DNA of 64,000 bases from NCBI RefSeq assembly GCF_900156545.1, contig NZ_FTNW01000003.1:620001-684000 (forward strand). Direction: 5' to 3'. Source of the stretch: Aquipseudomonas alcaligenes. GTDB lineage: Bacteria; Pseudomonadota; Gammaproteobacteria; Pseudomonadales; Pseudomonadaceae. Shown in pieces: positions 9,105-17,347 of the stretch; position 1 is the first letter of the stretch, and each line of letters opens with the position of its first letter. Position numbers and translations under genes: made by a program. The notes below the pieces were generated by a model. The model searched no databases. It was not told where the DNA came from and saw nothing but the letters and a program-made list of their open reading frames with translations.

Positions 9105-10019
9105 ATGAGCGAGCTGGAAGACCTGGTCGCCTTCGCCCTGCTGGTCGAGGCCGGCAGTTTCACCGCCGCCGCCGAACGCATGGGCTGCAGCAAGGGCCAG
9201 TTGTCCAAGCGCATCAGCGGCCTGGAGCGCAGCCTCGGCAGCCAGTTGCTGCACAGGACCACGCGGCGCCTGCACCTGACCGCCGCCGGCGCCGCCCTGT
9301 TGCCCGAGGCCCAGGCGCTGCAGGCCCAGGCCCAGCGCGCGCGGCAGGCGGTGCGCAGCCTCCAGGACGAGGTGGCCGGCACGGTGCGCCTGACCGTGCC
9401 GGTGTCGCTCGGTGAAACCTTCTTCGATGCCCTGCTGCTGGATTTCGCCAGCCGCTACCCGCAGGTACGGGTGGAACTGGACCTGGCTAATACCTATCGT
9501 GACCTGGTTGCCGATGGCTTCGACCTGGCCATCCGCTCCGGCGTCGAGCAGGACGAGCGCCTGGTGGCGCGGCCGCTGTTCGCCCTGCAGGAGATCACCT
9601 GCGCCGCGCCGGCCTACCTGGCCCGCCACCCGGTGCCGCAGACGCCGGCCGAGCTGAGCCGCCACCAGTGCCTGCTCAATACCCACTACAGCGGCTTCGA
9701 GCAGTGGCTGTACCACCGCCAGCACCGCCTGGAGCGGGTGCCGGTGTCCGGGCAGCTGGCCAGCAATCACTACAGCCTGCTGAAGAAGGCGGCGCTGAGC
9801 GGCGCCGGCATTGCCCGCCTGCCGTCCTACATGGTCCAGGACGAGCTGGCCGATGGTCGCCTGCAATGGCTGCTGCGCGACTACCAGACGCGCAGCACCC
9901 CGGTGTTCCTCGTGCACCCCTGGCAGGGGGCCCTGCCGCGCCGGACCCAGGCGCTGGCGGACTACCTGCTCGGCTGGTTCGAGCGCAGCCGCCTGGCGCT
10001 GGACGGTCTCAGCGCCTGA
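9105..10019 (+). CDS. LysR-family transcriptional regulator
   Basis: The 304-aa protein has the LysR winged helix at residues 1-60 (SFTAAAERMGCSKGQLSKRI...SLGSQLLHRTTR) and the two-lobed effector domain with the VSLGETFFDALLLDF and DLAIRSG segments of the CrgA/DsdC-like branch. It is transcribed away from the SDR gene and probably controls it. Its stop overlaps the convergent LysR gene at 10009 by 11 bp. Confidence 0.92.
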   Translation: MSELEDLVAFALLVEAGSFTAAAERMGCSKGQLSKRISGLERSLGSQLLHRTTRRLHLTAAGAALLPEAQALQAQAQRARQAVRSLQDEVAGTVRLTVPVSLGETFFDALLLDFASRYPQVRVELDLANTYRDLVADGFDLAIRSGVEQDERLVARPLFALQEITCAAPAYLARHPVPQTPAELSRHQCLLNTHYSGFEQWLYHRQHRLERVPVSGQLASNHYSLLKKAALSGAGIARLPSYMVQDELADGRLQWLLRDYQTRSTPVFLVHPWQGALPRRTQALADYLLGWFERSRLALDGLSA

Positions 10020-10932
10020 GTTCGCCGGCCACCTGCTGGATCTGCTGGCGCAGCCAGCGGCGCAGGCGGTCGGCGTCGGTGCGCTCGTGCCAGATCTGCA
10101 TCACCTCCACCTGCGGCAACTCCAGGCCCGCCGGCAGGGGGTGCAACACCAGCGAGTCGTCACGCGCTACCGCTTCCTCGGCCACCGAGCGCAGGCAGGT
10201 CAGCAGCAGCTGGCTGCCACGCACCAGGCGGCTCGGTGCGATGAAGCTGGATAGCCCGGCCGCCACCCGGCGCGTTTGCCCCTGGGCCTGCAGGGCGCGG
10301 TCGACCAGGCCGTTGAGGTCGCCGGTGAGGGTGGTCAGCAGGTGTTCGCAGGCCAGGTAAGCCGCCAGGTCGAGGCACCCGACCAGGCGCGGATGGTCGC
10401 GCGCGGCCAGCACCACGAAGTCCTCGGAGAGCAGTCGCTGCTGGCGGAAGGTGTCCGGCAGGTTGGCGTAGAAGCCGGCGATGGCCAGGTCGCAGGTGCC
10501 TTTCTCCAGCTCCTCGCGCGGCAGCAGGCCGCGGGTGTTGTGGGTGATCAGCAGCAGGTTGGGCGCCTGCTCGCGCAGGCGCGGCAGCAGGGCGGGCAGC
10601 AGGGTCTGCTCGATGTAGTCGGTGGTGTAGAGGTGGATGCGCTCGGCGCGCTGCAGGAAGTCGCGGCCCTCGCACTGGTCGTAGAAGGCCTCCAGCTCGG
10701 CCACCAGGCCCTGCACCAGCGGCGCCAGTTCATGGGCCCGTGGGGTTGGCGTGAGGCCGCGCGGGGCGCGCACGAACAGCGCATCGCCCAGCTCGTGGCG
10801 CAGCTTGTTCAGCTTGTGGCTCAGCGCCGGCTGGCTCAGCGCCATGCGCGCGGCGGCCAGCGAGGCGTTGCGCTCCTGGTAGAGCACGTGGAAGACCAGC
10901 AGCAGGTTGAGGTCCTTGTTGGCGATATTCAC
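10009..10932 (-). CDS. LysR-family transcriptional regulator, likely controlling the DJ-1/PfpI genes
   Basis: The 307-aa protein has the winged helix DLNLLLVFHVLYQERNAS...LSQPALSHKLNKLR of the NodD/SyrM-like branch and an effector domain with DLAIAGFYANLPDTF. It is divergent from the exported DJ-1/PfpI gene at 11043. A 45-bp block that begins at its own start codon recurs (34 of 45 identical) in front of the second DJ-1/PfpI gene, so this regulator is the natural candidate to bind both. Confidence 0.92.
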   Translation of the reverse strand: MNIANKDLNLLLVFHVLYQERNASLAAARMALSQPALSHKLNKLRHELGDALFVRAPRGLTPTPRAHELAPLVQGLVAELEAFYDQCEGRDFLQRAERIHLYTTDYIEQTLLPALLPRLREQAPNLLLITHNTRGLLPREELEKGTCDLAIAGFYANLPDTFRQQRLLSEDFVVLAARDHPRLVGCLDLAAYLACEHLLTTLTGDLNGLVDRALQAQGQTRRVAAGLSSFIAPSRLVRGSQLLLTCLRSVAEEAVARDDSLVLHPLPAGLELPQVEVMQIWHERTDADRLRRWLRQQIQQVAGELRR

Positions 10933-10974
10933 TTTTTGGATACCAGAAATAAAAGCTTTCGAATTATCGAATCA
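10930..10974 (+). promoter_or_regulatory. Promoter/operator copy 1 upstream of exported DJ-1/PfpI gene
   Basis: This AT-rich 45-bp stretch contains the dyad TTCGA-N4-TCGAA and ends in GAATCA. It aligns without gaps to 11947-11991, with 34 identities. The distance from its end to the following start codon (68 bp) is nearly the same as for the second copy (63 bp). I infer a shared operator, probably for the LysR protein encoded immediately to the left. Confidence 0.55.
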
Positions 10975-11042
10975 TAACCGCCCGCCTAAGATTCGCCTCA
11001 TCCGAACGGACCCACGTTCGCCTCATTCAATGGAGACCGCCC

Positions 11043-11885
11043 ATGAAGACCTTCCACCCGCTGGCGCTGGCTGTGCTCGCCGGCCTCGCCGCCACTGCCG
11101 CCGTCGCCGCCGCGCCCAAGGGCCAGGTGCTGGTGCTGCTGTCCAGCGAGAACCGGCTTGCGCTCAAGGATGGCCAGCACTACGCCACCGGCTACTACCT
11201 CAACGAGTTCGGCGTGCCGGCCGACCGCCTGCTCAAGGCCGGCTATGAGCTGGTGCTGGTGACGCCCAGGGGCAATGCGCCGAGCGTGGATCAGAAGTCC
11301 GTCGACCCGCAGTACTTCGGCGGTGACGCCGCCGAGATGCAGCGTATCCAGCAGGTGGTGGCCGGGCTGCCGGGCATCGACGACAGCCTGTCGCTCGACG
11401 AGGTGCTGGCCGGTGACCTGGCGCAGTACGAGGGGTTGTTCATCCCCGGTGGCCACGCGCCGCTGATCGACCTGGCCAACAACCCGCAGGTCGGCACCCT
11501 GCTGCGCCATTTCCACCAGGCCGGTAAGCCCACTGCCGCCATCTGCCACGGCCCCATTGCGCTGCTGGCGGCGCAGGCTGATCCACAGGGCTACGAGGCG
11601 GCGCTGGTGCGCGGCGAAAGGCCGGCGGCCACGGACTGGACGTACCAGGGCTACCGCATGACCATCTTCTCCGACCCGGAAGAGTCGGTGTTCGAGGGCT
11701 CCCTGGATGGCGCGCGTATCCGCTACTACCCGGCCCCGGCAATGGCCGCCGCCGGTGGCGACATGCAGTACGCCAAGGCCTGGCAGCCGCACGTGGTGGT
11801 CGACCGCGAGCTGATCACCGGGCAGAACCCCTTCTCCGACAAGGCCCTGGCCGAGGCCCTGATCGACCAGCTGGAGGCGCGCTGA
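11043..11885 (+). CDS. Exported DJ-1/PfpI-family protein
   Basis: The 280-aa protein has an N-terminal signal peptide (LALAVLAGLAATAAVAAA) and a DJ-1/PfpI domain with the nucleophile elbow AAICHGP, Cys168. Family members include glyoxalase III/Hsp31-type deglycases and chaperones. A periplasmic form is less common. The extended C-terminal part (YRMTIFSDPEE, then HVVVDRELITGQNP) is shared with the following DJ-1 protein, so the two are paralogues acting in different compartments. The clear ATG follows GGAGACC. Confidence 0.88.
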   Translation: MKTFHPLALAVLAGLAATAAVAAAPKGQVLVLLSSENRLALKDGQHYATGYYLNEFGVPADRLLKAGYELVLVTPRGNAPSVDQKSVDPQYFGGDAAEMQRIQQVVAGLPGIDDSLSLDEVLAGDLAQYEGLFIPGGHAPLIDLANNPQVGTLLRHFHQAGKPTAAICHGPIALLAAQADPQGYEAALVRGERPAATDWTYQGYRMTIFSDPEESVFEGSLDGARIRYYPAPAMAAAGGDMQYAKAWQPHVVVDRELITGQNPFSDKALAEALIDQLEAR

Positions 11886-11946
11886 GCCCCCTGGCATGAG
11901 CGCGGCGGAGGGCAGGTATGACCGCCGCCCGCTTGTTTCAGGTATC

Positions 11947-11991
11947 CATTTTTTGAATGTCTGAAATCAAGGATTTTGAGTTAACGAATCA
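11947..11991 (+). promoter_or_regulatory. Promoter/operator copy 2 upstream of cytoplasmic DJ-1/PfpI gene
   Basis: This is the second copy of the 45-bp block at 10930-10974 (34 of 45 identical). Its core is TTGAGTTAACGAATCA. It lies in the 169-bp gap between the two DJ-1/PfpI genes, 63 bp before the start codon of the second. Conservation against a non-conserved background suggests a common regulator. Confidence 0.55.
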
Positions 11992-12054
11992 CCTCGAGCG
12001 ACCTACCCTCTAGGGCATCGAAATCACAGCGGGCACTATCCCGAGGAGCTGTTC

Positions 12055-12738
12055 ATGAAGATTCTGCTGGTACTCACCTCCCACGACCAACTCGGCGACA
12101 CCGGGCACAAGACCGGCTTTTGGCTGGAGGAATTCGCCTCGCCCTATTACGTGTTCAAGGACGCCGGGGCGCAGATCACCCTGGCCTCGCCCAAGGGCGG
12201 CCAGCCGCCGATCGACCCGAAGAGCGATGCGCCGGACGCGCAGACCGCCGCCACCCGGCGCTTTGTCGAGGACGCCGAGGCGCAGCAGCTGCTGGCCACC
12301 AGCCTGGCGCTGACGCAGGTGCGCGCCGAAGACTTCGATGCGCTGTTCTACCCCGGCGGCCACGGCCCACTCTGGGACCTGGCCGAGGACGCCAGCTCCA
12401 TCGCCCTGATCGAGCGCTTCATCGCCCTCGGCAAGCCGGTGGGCGCGGTCTGCCACGCACCGGGCGTGCTGCGCCACGTCAAGGCCGCGGACGGCACGCC
12501 GCTGGTGCGCGGCAAGCGCGTCACCGGCTTCAGCAACAGCGAGGAAGATGCGGTTGCTTTGACCGACGTGGTGCCCTTCCTGGTCGAGGACATGCTCAAG
12601 GCCCACGGCGGCGTCTATGGCCGGGCGGCCGACTGGCACAGCCATGTCGAGGTCGACGGTCTGCTGGTCACCGGGCAGAATCCCGCCTCCTCGGACGCCA
12701 GTGCCGAGGCCCTGTTGACCCTTGTGGAACGGAACTGA
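12055..12738 (+). CDS. Cytoplasmic DJ-1/PfpI protein (Hsp31/glyoxalase III-like)
   Basis: The 227-aa protein has the catalytic set of the Hsp31-like branch: Glu in FWLEEFASPY (about residues 22-31) and the nucleophile Cys133 in GAVCHAPG. These proteins convert methylglyoxal to lactate without glutathione or repair glycated proteins. The gene is followed after 3 bp by glyoxalase I, which does the glutathione-dependent version, supporting a role in dicarbonyl detoxification. It has its own promoter block (11947-11991). Confidence 0.88.
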   Translation: MKILLVLTSHDQLGDTGHKTGFWLEEFASPYYVFKDAGAQITLASPKGGQPPIDPKSDAPDAQTAATRRFVEDAEAQQLLATSLALTQVRAEDFDALFYPGGHGPLWDLAEDASSIALIERFIALGKPVGAVCHAPGVLRHVKAADGTPLVRGKRVTGFSNSEEDAVALTDVVPFLVEDMLKAHGGVYGRAADWHSHVEVDGLLVTGQNPASSDASAEALLTLVERN

Positions 12739-12741
12739 GCG

Positions 12742-13161
12742 ATGAAATACCTGCACACCATGGTGCGCGTCCGCGATCTGGACGCCTCCCTGCGCTTCTA
12801 CCGCGATGCCCTCGGCCTGGAAGTGCTCAAGCAGCGCGAATACCCCCAGGGCCGCTTCACCCTGGTCTATCTGGCTGCCCCGGGCGATGCGGATGCCCAG
12901 GTCGAGCTGACTTACAACTGGGACCCCGAGGACTACGGCAGCGCGCGCAACTTCGGCCACCTGGCCTATGCGGTGGACGACATCTACGCCGCCTGCCGGC
13001 GCCTGCAGGAACACGGCGTGACCATCAACCGCCCGCCGCGTGACGGCCACATGGCCTTCGTGCGCTCGCCGGACCAGATATCCATCGAGCTGCTGCAGAA
13101 GGGCGAGCCGCTGGCACCGGCCGAGCCCTGGGTGTCCATGCCCAACGTCGGCAGCTGGTGA
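12742..13161 (+). CDS. gloA: Glyoxalase I (lactoylglutathione lyase)
   Basis: The 139-aa protein matches GloA throughout ([22 protein letters not shown], then [10 protein letters not shown]). The four metal ligands expected from E. coli GloA are in place: His5, Glu55, His73 and Glu116. It isomerises the methylglyoxal-glutathione adduct to S-lactoylglutathione. It lies 3 bp after the Hsp31-like gene and 7 bp before the double cupin gene, so the three are probably co-transcribed. Confidence 0.92.
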   Translation: MKYLHTMVRVRDLDASLRFYRDALGLEVLKQREYPQGRFTLVYLAAPGDADAQVELTYNWDPEDYGSARNFGHLAYAVDDIYAACRRLQEHGVTINRPPRDGHMAFVRSPDQISIELLQKGEPLAPAEPWVSMPNVGSW

Positions 13162-13168
13162 GCGCGCC

Positions 13169-13825
13169 GTGCGCCTGAACGCCGACTTCGCCCTGCCCGT
13201 GGTGATCCGCCCGGGCGATGTGCCCTGGGTGGCCTCGCCGCTGGCCGGGGTGGAACGGCAGATGCTCGACCGCATCGGCGAAGAGCTGGCGCGGGCCACC
13301 TCCATCGTGCGCTACGCGCCGGGCTCGCACTTCAGCGCGCACGGGCATCCGGGCGGTGAGGAATTCCTGGTGCTGGAGGGGGTGTTCTCCGACGAGCGCG
13401 GCGACTACCCGGCCGGCACCTATGTGCGCAATCCCATCGGCAGCCGCCACGCGCCGTTCAGCCGCGAGGGCTGCACGATTTTCGTCAAGCTGATGCAGTT
13501 CGACCCGGCCGATCGCGCCGAAGTGGTGATCGACAGCCGCCGTGCCGAGTGGACGCCGGGGGCGCTACCCGGCCAGCGCGAGCTGGCCCTGCACGCGTTC
13601 GCCAGCGAGCAGGTGCGCCTGCTGCGCTGGGCACCCGGCACCGCGCAAGCGCCGCAGGGCTATCCCGGCGGCGCCGAGTTGCTCGTGCTCGAAGGCAGCC
13701 TGCAGGACGAACGCGGGACTTATCCGGCGGGCAGCTGGCTGCGTTGCCCGGCGCAGTTCAGCCATAGCCCGGGCAGCACCGAGGGCTGCCTGCTCTGGTG
13801 CAAGACCGGGCATCTCGCGCCCTAG
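13169..13825 (+). CDS. ChrR-like double-cupin protein
   Basis: The 218-aa protein contains two ChrR-type cupin repeats. The first has HFSAHGHPGGEEFLVLEG with intact His/Glu metal ligands. The second reads APQGYPGGAELLVLEG, where the histidines are lost. The ChrR cupin was first seen as the C-terminal half of the zinc anti-sigma factor ChrR, which reports singlet oxygen; stand-alone copies lack the anti-sigma part, as here. The GTG at 13169 is chosen because GGTGA precedes it by about 7 nt. It ends overlapping the old yellow enzyme gene by 4 bp, tail-to-tail. Confidence 0.8.
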   Translation: MRLNADFALPVVIRPGDVPWVASPLAGVERQMLDRIGEELARATSIVRYAPGSHFSAHGHPGGEEFLVLEGVFSDERGDYPAGTYVRNPIGSRHAPFSREGCTIFVKLMQFDPADRAEVVIDSRRAEWTPGALPGQRELALHAFASEQVRLLRWAPGTAQAPQGYPGGAELLVLEGSLQDERGTYPAGSWLRCPAQFSHSPGSTEGCLLWCKTGHLAP

Positions 13826-15048
13826 GCGCTGGCCATCAGGCGCCTGTACTGACGGGCACGGCGGGCGGTCTTCAGCTGCTCGGCGATCAGCGCGCGCAGC
13901 GGTGATACGCCGGGGTTGGGGCGCTGGCCCTGGCTGAGGCGGCGCAGCTGGTACTTCACCGCCGCCATATAGGCCAGCGAGGCCAGCGCCTTGCGCTTCC
14001 AGCGGATCGGCGGCAGTTCGGCCGTGCTGTTCTGCCCGGCCTGCCACTGGCGCGGCAGGGCCGGCTCGATGGCCAGCGCGGTGGCGATGCCGGCCATGGC
14101 CAGGCCGCTATCGAGCACCTGCTGCACCACCGGCAGGCGACGGATACCGCCAGTGACCATCACCGGCATGCGTGCCACCTGGGCGATCTCACGGGCGAAT
14201 TCGAGGAAGTAGGCCTCGCGCGCCAGGGTGCGGCCGTCGCGGGCATCGCCCTGCATGGCCGGGGCCTCGTAGCTGCCGCCGGACAGCTCGACCAGGTCGA
14301 CGTCCAGCTCATTGAGCATCTGTACCACGCGCTTGGCATCGCTGGCGTCGAAGCCGCCGCGCTGGAAGTCCGCCGAGTTCAGCTTGACCGCCACGCAGAA
14401 GCCTGGCGCCACCTGCGCGCGCACCGCCTTGACCACCTCCAGCAACAGGCGCGCGCGGTTCTCGATGGGGCCGCCCCAGCTGTCCGTGCGCTGGTTGCTC
14501 AGCGGCGAGAGGAACTGGCTGAGCAGGTAGCCGTGCGCGGCGTGGATCTGCACGCCGGTGAAACCGGCCTGCTCGGCCAATGCGGCGCTGCGGGCAAAGC
14601 GCTGGATCAGCTCGCCGATCTCCTCGTCGCTCAGTGGCCGTGGCAGCGGGAACATCTTGGAGAAGCTGCCCAACTCCAGGGCCACGGCCGAGGGTGCCAC
14701 GGTCGGCTGGCCGAGGTTGGCCTGCATCTGCCGGCCGGGGTGGTTGAGCTGCATCCAGAACTGCGCGCCCTGGGCGCGGCCGATGCGCGCCCAGTCGCGG
14801 AAGCGTTGCAGCAGGCGGTCGTCCTCCAGCACTACGCCGCCGGGGCCGGTCATGGCGCGGCGGTCGATCATCACATTGCCGGTCAGCAGCAGGCCGGCGC
14901 CGCCCTCGGCCCACGCCTGGTACAGACGCAGCAGTTCGGCCGAGGGGCCCTGGTCGAGAGCGGCCAGGTTTTCCTCCATCGCCGCCTTGGCGATGCGGTT
15001 GGGGATCTGGGTGCCGTTGGGCAGTAGCAGGGGCTGGAAGGCGTTCAT
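13822..15048 (-). CDS. NADH:flavin oxidoreductase, old yellow enzyme family
   Basis: The 408-aa TIM-barrel flavoprotein has the family landmarks: RIAKAAMEENLA at the N-terminus, WMQLNHPGRQ (FMN/substrate pocket), GVQIHAAHGYLLSQFLSPLSNQR, and MVTGGIRRL at the phosphate site. It lacks the C-terminal NAD domain and iron-sulfur cluster of 2,4-dienoyl-CoA reductase. It probably reduces activated alkenes using NAD(P)H. It is divergent from a MerR gene whose operator lies in its promoter with the 19-bp spacer expected for MerR-type activation. Confidence 0.9.
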   Translation of the reverse strand: MNAFQPLLLPNGTQIPNRIAKAAMEENLAALDQGPSAELLRLYQAWAEGGAGLLLTGNVMIDRRAMTGPGGVVLEDDRLLQRFRDWARIGRAQGAQFWMQLNHPGRQMQANLGQPTVAPSAVALELGSFSKMFPLPRPLSDEEIGELIQRFARSAALAEQAGFTGVQIHAAHGYLLSQFLSPLSNQRTDSWGGPIENRARLLLEVVKAVRAQVAPGFCVAVKLNSADFQRGGFDASDAKRVVQMLNELDVDLVELSGGSYEAPAMQGDARDGRTLAREAYFLEFAREIAQVARMPVMVTGGIRRLPVVQQVLDSGLAMAGIATALAIEPALPRQWQAGQNSTAELPPIRWKRKALASLAYMAAVKYQLRRLSQGQRPNPGVSPLRALIAEQLKTARRARQYRRLMASA

Positions 15049-15076
15049 AGATGGCTCCGCGGTGGCGTGTGCGGCA

Positions 15077-15107
15077 AGACTAAGGTTAAAGTCAACTTAA
15101 AGGTCAA
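15077..15107 (-). promoter_or_regulatory. MerR-type promoter of the old yellow enzyme gene
   Basis: Read on the minus strand, TTGACC (15102-15107) and TAGTCT (15077-15082) are separated by exactly 19 bp, the over-long spacer characteristic of promoters activated by MerR proteins. The spacer carries an imperfect dyad rich in TTAAGT/ACTTTAA. The MerR gene starts 19 bp away on the other strand. Confidence 0.6.
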
Positions 15108-15125
15108 TAGCCCGGAGGCATCGGC

Positions 15126-15533
15126 ATGAAAATCGGCGAACTGGCCAGGCGCACCGGCCTGGCGCCCTCGCGCATCCGCTTCTACGAGGCCAGGGGGCTG
15201 ATCGCCGCGCAGCGCCAGAGCAACGGCTATCGCGACTACCCGGCGGAGGCCGAGCAGACCCTGGCGGTGATCGCCTGTGCCCAGCAGTCGGGCTTCAGCC
15301 TGGAGGAAATCCGCCGCCTGCTGCCCGACCCGGTGGCCAAGAGCTGGCCGCACGACGAGCTGCTGGCCGCGCTGAGGGCCAAGGTCGGCGAGATCGAGGC
15401 GATGCAGGCGCGCCTGGCGCAGAACCGCGCCCAGCTGCTGGCCACCATCGCCGACATCGAGAACAAGCCGGCGGGCATGCAGTGCGCGGAGAACGCCCAG
15501 CGCATGCTGGCGAAAATGCATGAGCGCCGGTAG
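15126..15533 (+). CDS. MerR-family transcriptional regulator
   Basis: The 135-aa protein has the MerR DNA-binding domain (MKIGELARRTGLAPSRIRFYEARGLI) and a dimerisation coiled coil, followed by a short C-terminus with a single cysteine in GMQCAEN. There is no cysteine set of the metal-sensing or SoxR type, so an organic or electrophilic effector acting on the neighbouring old yellow enzyme gene is more likely. GGAGG precedes the ATG. Confidence 0.9.
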   Translation: MKIGELARRTGLAPSRIRFYEARGLIAAQRQSNGYRDYPAEAEQTLAVIACAQQSGFSLEEIRRLLPDPVAKSWPHDELLAALRAKVGEIEAMQARLAQNRAQLLATIADIENKPAGMQCAENAQRMLAKMHERR

Positions 15534-15915
15534 GTATCCATGACCTGCGCCCGGTAAGCAGGACCCTCGTTCCGTGTTAATGATTGTTTAGTCAAAGTAC
15601 AACTGAAAGTGCAAAGAATCGGATTTAAAGCCCGTTATTTGCCGTGCGAGGCTGCATCCTCATGAATGCACCCTTTCCCGAAAGCCGCTTGCCAGCCGGC
15701 ATCCAACAAGGTGCCGGTCTCTTCGGCGGTTATCCCATCCTGGCCTTTTGGGCCCTCTGGCATTGCCGCCATGCGCGGCCTCCGGATGCCGCTCTCATCG
15801 CCTGAGTCTGGTGCTCCCAGGAGCGCCGTTTGCCAGCGTCCCGCCGTCGCGCGGTGCGCGATCCGAACAGAACAATAAGTGCCGGTCGTGCAGGACCAGC
15901 CCCGAGGAAAAATCG
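15534..15915. other. 382-bp gap upstream of the PuuB/OrdL-like gene; no firm gene
   Basis: No known element was recognised. The early part is AT-richer (GTTAATGATTGTTTAGTC, about 15575-15594) and may hold a promoter. A 47-codon frame (15662-15805) ending in a hydrophobic stretch could encode a small membrane peptide but has no good ribosome site. Confidence 0.4.
15662..15805 (+). CDS. Possible 47-aa small ORF
   Basis: The frame starts MNAPFPESRLPAG and contains a short hydrophobic segment (YPILAFWALW). Codons are G/C-rich at the third position, as in real genes here, but the only ribosome-site-like bases (GAGG) are about 10 nt too far. I do not recognise it. It could be a leader peptide for the oxidase gene or chance. 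Confidence 0.2.
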   Translation: MNAPFPESRLPAGIQQGAGLFGGYPILAFWALWHCRHARPPDAALIA

Positions 15916-17229
15916 ATGAACGCCGCCACCAAGCCCGTAATCCCCGCCGCCGAACGCGCCCCGTCCTACTACAGCGCCACGCTCAACGAGGAGACTCACT
16001 ACCCGAGCCTGCAGGGCCAGGTCAGCGTCGACGTCGCCATCATCGGTGGCGGTTTCACCGGCGTCGCCACCGCCGTGGAGCTGGCCGAACGCGGCCTGAA
16101 AGTCGCCATTGTCGAGACCCACAAGATCGGTTGGGGCGCCACCGGGCGCAACGGCGGTCAGGTCACCGGCAGCCTGTCGGGCGACGCGGCCATGCGCAAG
16201 CAGATGCGCAACACGCTGGGCGAGGAGGTTGACGACTTCATCTGGCACCTGCGCTGGCGCGGCCACGAGATCATCAAGAACCGGGTGCAGAAGTACGGCA
16301 TCCAGTGCGACCTGAAACACGGCCACCTGCACGCGGCGATGAAGCCCTCGCACATGGACGAGCTGCAGGCCTCTTACGCCGAAGCCGTGGAACGCGGCAT
16401 GGGCGACGAGGTGACCCTGCTCGACGCCGCCGGCGTGCGCGAGCACCTGGCCAGCGACCTGTACCTGGGCGCGATCAAGAACACCCGCAACATGCACCTG
16501 CACCCGCTCAACCTGTGCATCGGCGAGGCCAAGGCCGCCGAGAGCCTGGGCGCGCTGATCTTCGAGCATTCCGAGGTGCTGGACATCATTCACGGCCCGC
16601 GCCCGACCGTGGTCACTTCCGGTGGGCGCATCGACGCCGCCCAGGTAATGCTGGCCGGCGACGTCTACCACAAGCTGGAGCGCAAGCAGCTCAAGGGCAT
16701 GATCTTCCCGGCCATGGGCGGCATCGTCACCACCGCGCCGCTGGGCGACCTGGCCAAGGAGCTGAATCCGCAGAGCCTGGCCGTGTACGACTGCCGTTTC
16801 GTGCTCGACTACTACCGCATGACCGCCGACGGCCGCCTGCTGTTCGGTGGCGGCGCCAACTATTCCGGCCGCGACTCGCGCGACATCGCTGGTGAGCTGC
16901 GCCCGTGCATCGAGCGTACTTTCCCGCAGCTCAAGGGCGTGCAGATCGACTTCCAGTGGAGCTGCGCCATGGGCATCGTGATGAACCGCATCCCGCAGCT
17001 GGGCAAGCTGTCGCAGAACGTCTGGTACTGCCAGGGCTACTCCGGCCACGGCATCGCCACTACCCACATCATGGGCGAGATCATGGCCAACGCCCTGACC
17101 GGCACCCTCGGCCACTACGACACCTTTGCCGCCTGCAAGCACATCAAGGTGCCGCTGGGCGATGTGTTCGGCAATCCGATGCTGGCTGCCGGCATGTGGT
17201 ACTACCAGATGATGGAAAAGCTGCGCTGA
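15916..17229 (+). CDS. FAD-dependent amine/amino-acid oxidoreductase, DadA/OrdL (PuuB-like)
   Basis: The 437-aa flavoprotein has the N-terminal dinucleotide motif VAIIGGGFTGVATAVELAERG and the GRNGGQVTGS segment typical of gamma-glutamylputrescine oxidase PuuB/OrdL. The C-terminal half has YCQGYSGHGIATTHIMGE, which closes the FAD site. It probably oxidises a polyamine-derived or related amine. GAGGAAA precedes the ATG by about 6 nt. Its final 84 bp, including the stop, are duplicated at 18382-18465 beyond the sulfotransferase islet, so the present 3' end is one arm of a direct repeat. Confidence 0.88.
   Translation: MNAATKPVIPAAERAPSYYSATLNEETHYPSLQGQVSVDVAIIGGGFTGVATAVELAERGLKVAIVETHKIGWGATGRNGGQVTGSLSGDAAMRKQMRNTLGEEVDDFIWHLRWRGHEIIKNRVQKYGIQCDLKHGHLHAAMKPSHMDELQASYAEAVERGMGDEVTLLDAAGVREHLASDLYLGAIKNTRNMHLHPLNLCIGEAKAAESLGALIFEHSEVLDIIHGPRPTVVTSGGRIDAAQVMLAGDVYHKLERKQLKGMIFPAMGGIVTTAPLGDLAKELNPQSLAVYDCRFVLDYYRMTADGRLLFGGGANYSGRDSRDIAGELRPCIERTFPQLKGVQIDFQWSCAMGIVMNRIPQLGKLSQNVWYCQGYSGHGIATTHIMGEIMANALTGTLGHYDTFAACKHIKVPLGDVFGNPMLAAGMWYYQMMEKLR
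17146..17229 (+). repeat. 84-bp direct repeat, left copy (3' end of the oxidoreductase gene)
   Basis: These bases encode the last 27 residues and stop of the oxidoreductase. They match 18382-18465 at 82 of 84 positions; the differences are one G/C change and TGA versus TAA. Homology stops abruptly at both ends. The copies bracket an AT-richer sulfotransferase segment. Confidence 0.92.
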
Positions 17230-17347
17230 GAGATGCCGTTACCGAGAGTTCCCATGAGGCGTGAGCCTTCATGTCTGGATACGGTATGCCAACTTAGTTG
17301 ACGGTTTGAATATGTCCCGCTGGATTTCTTGAAGGCGCTTCTAGGGC

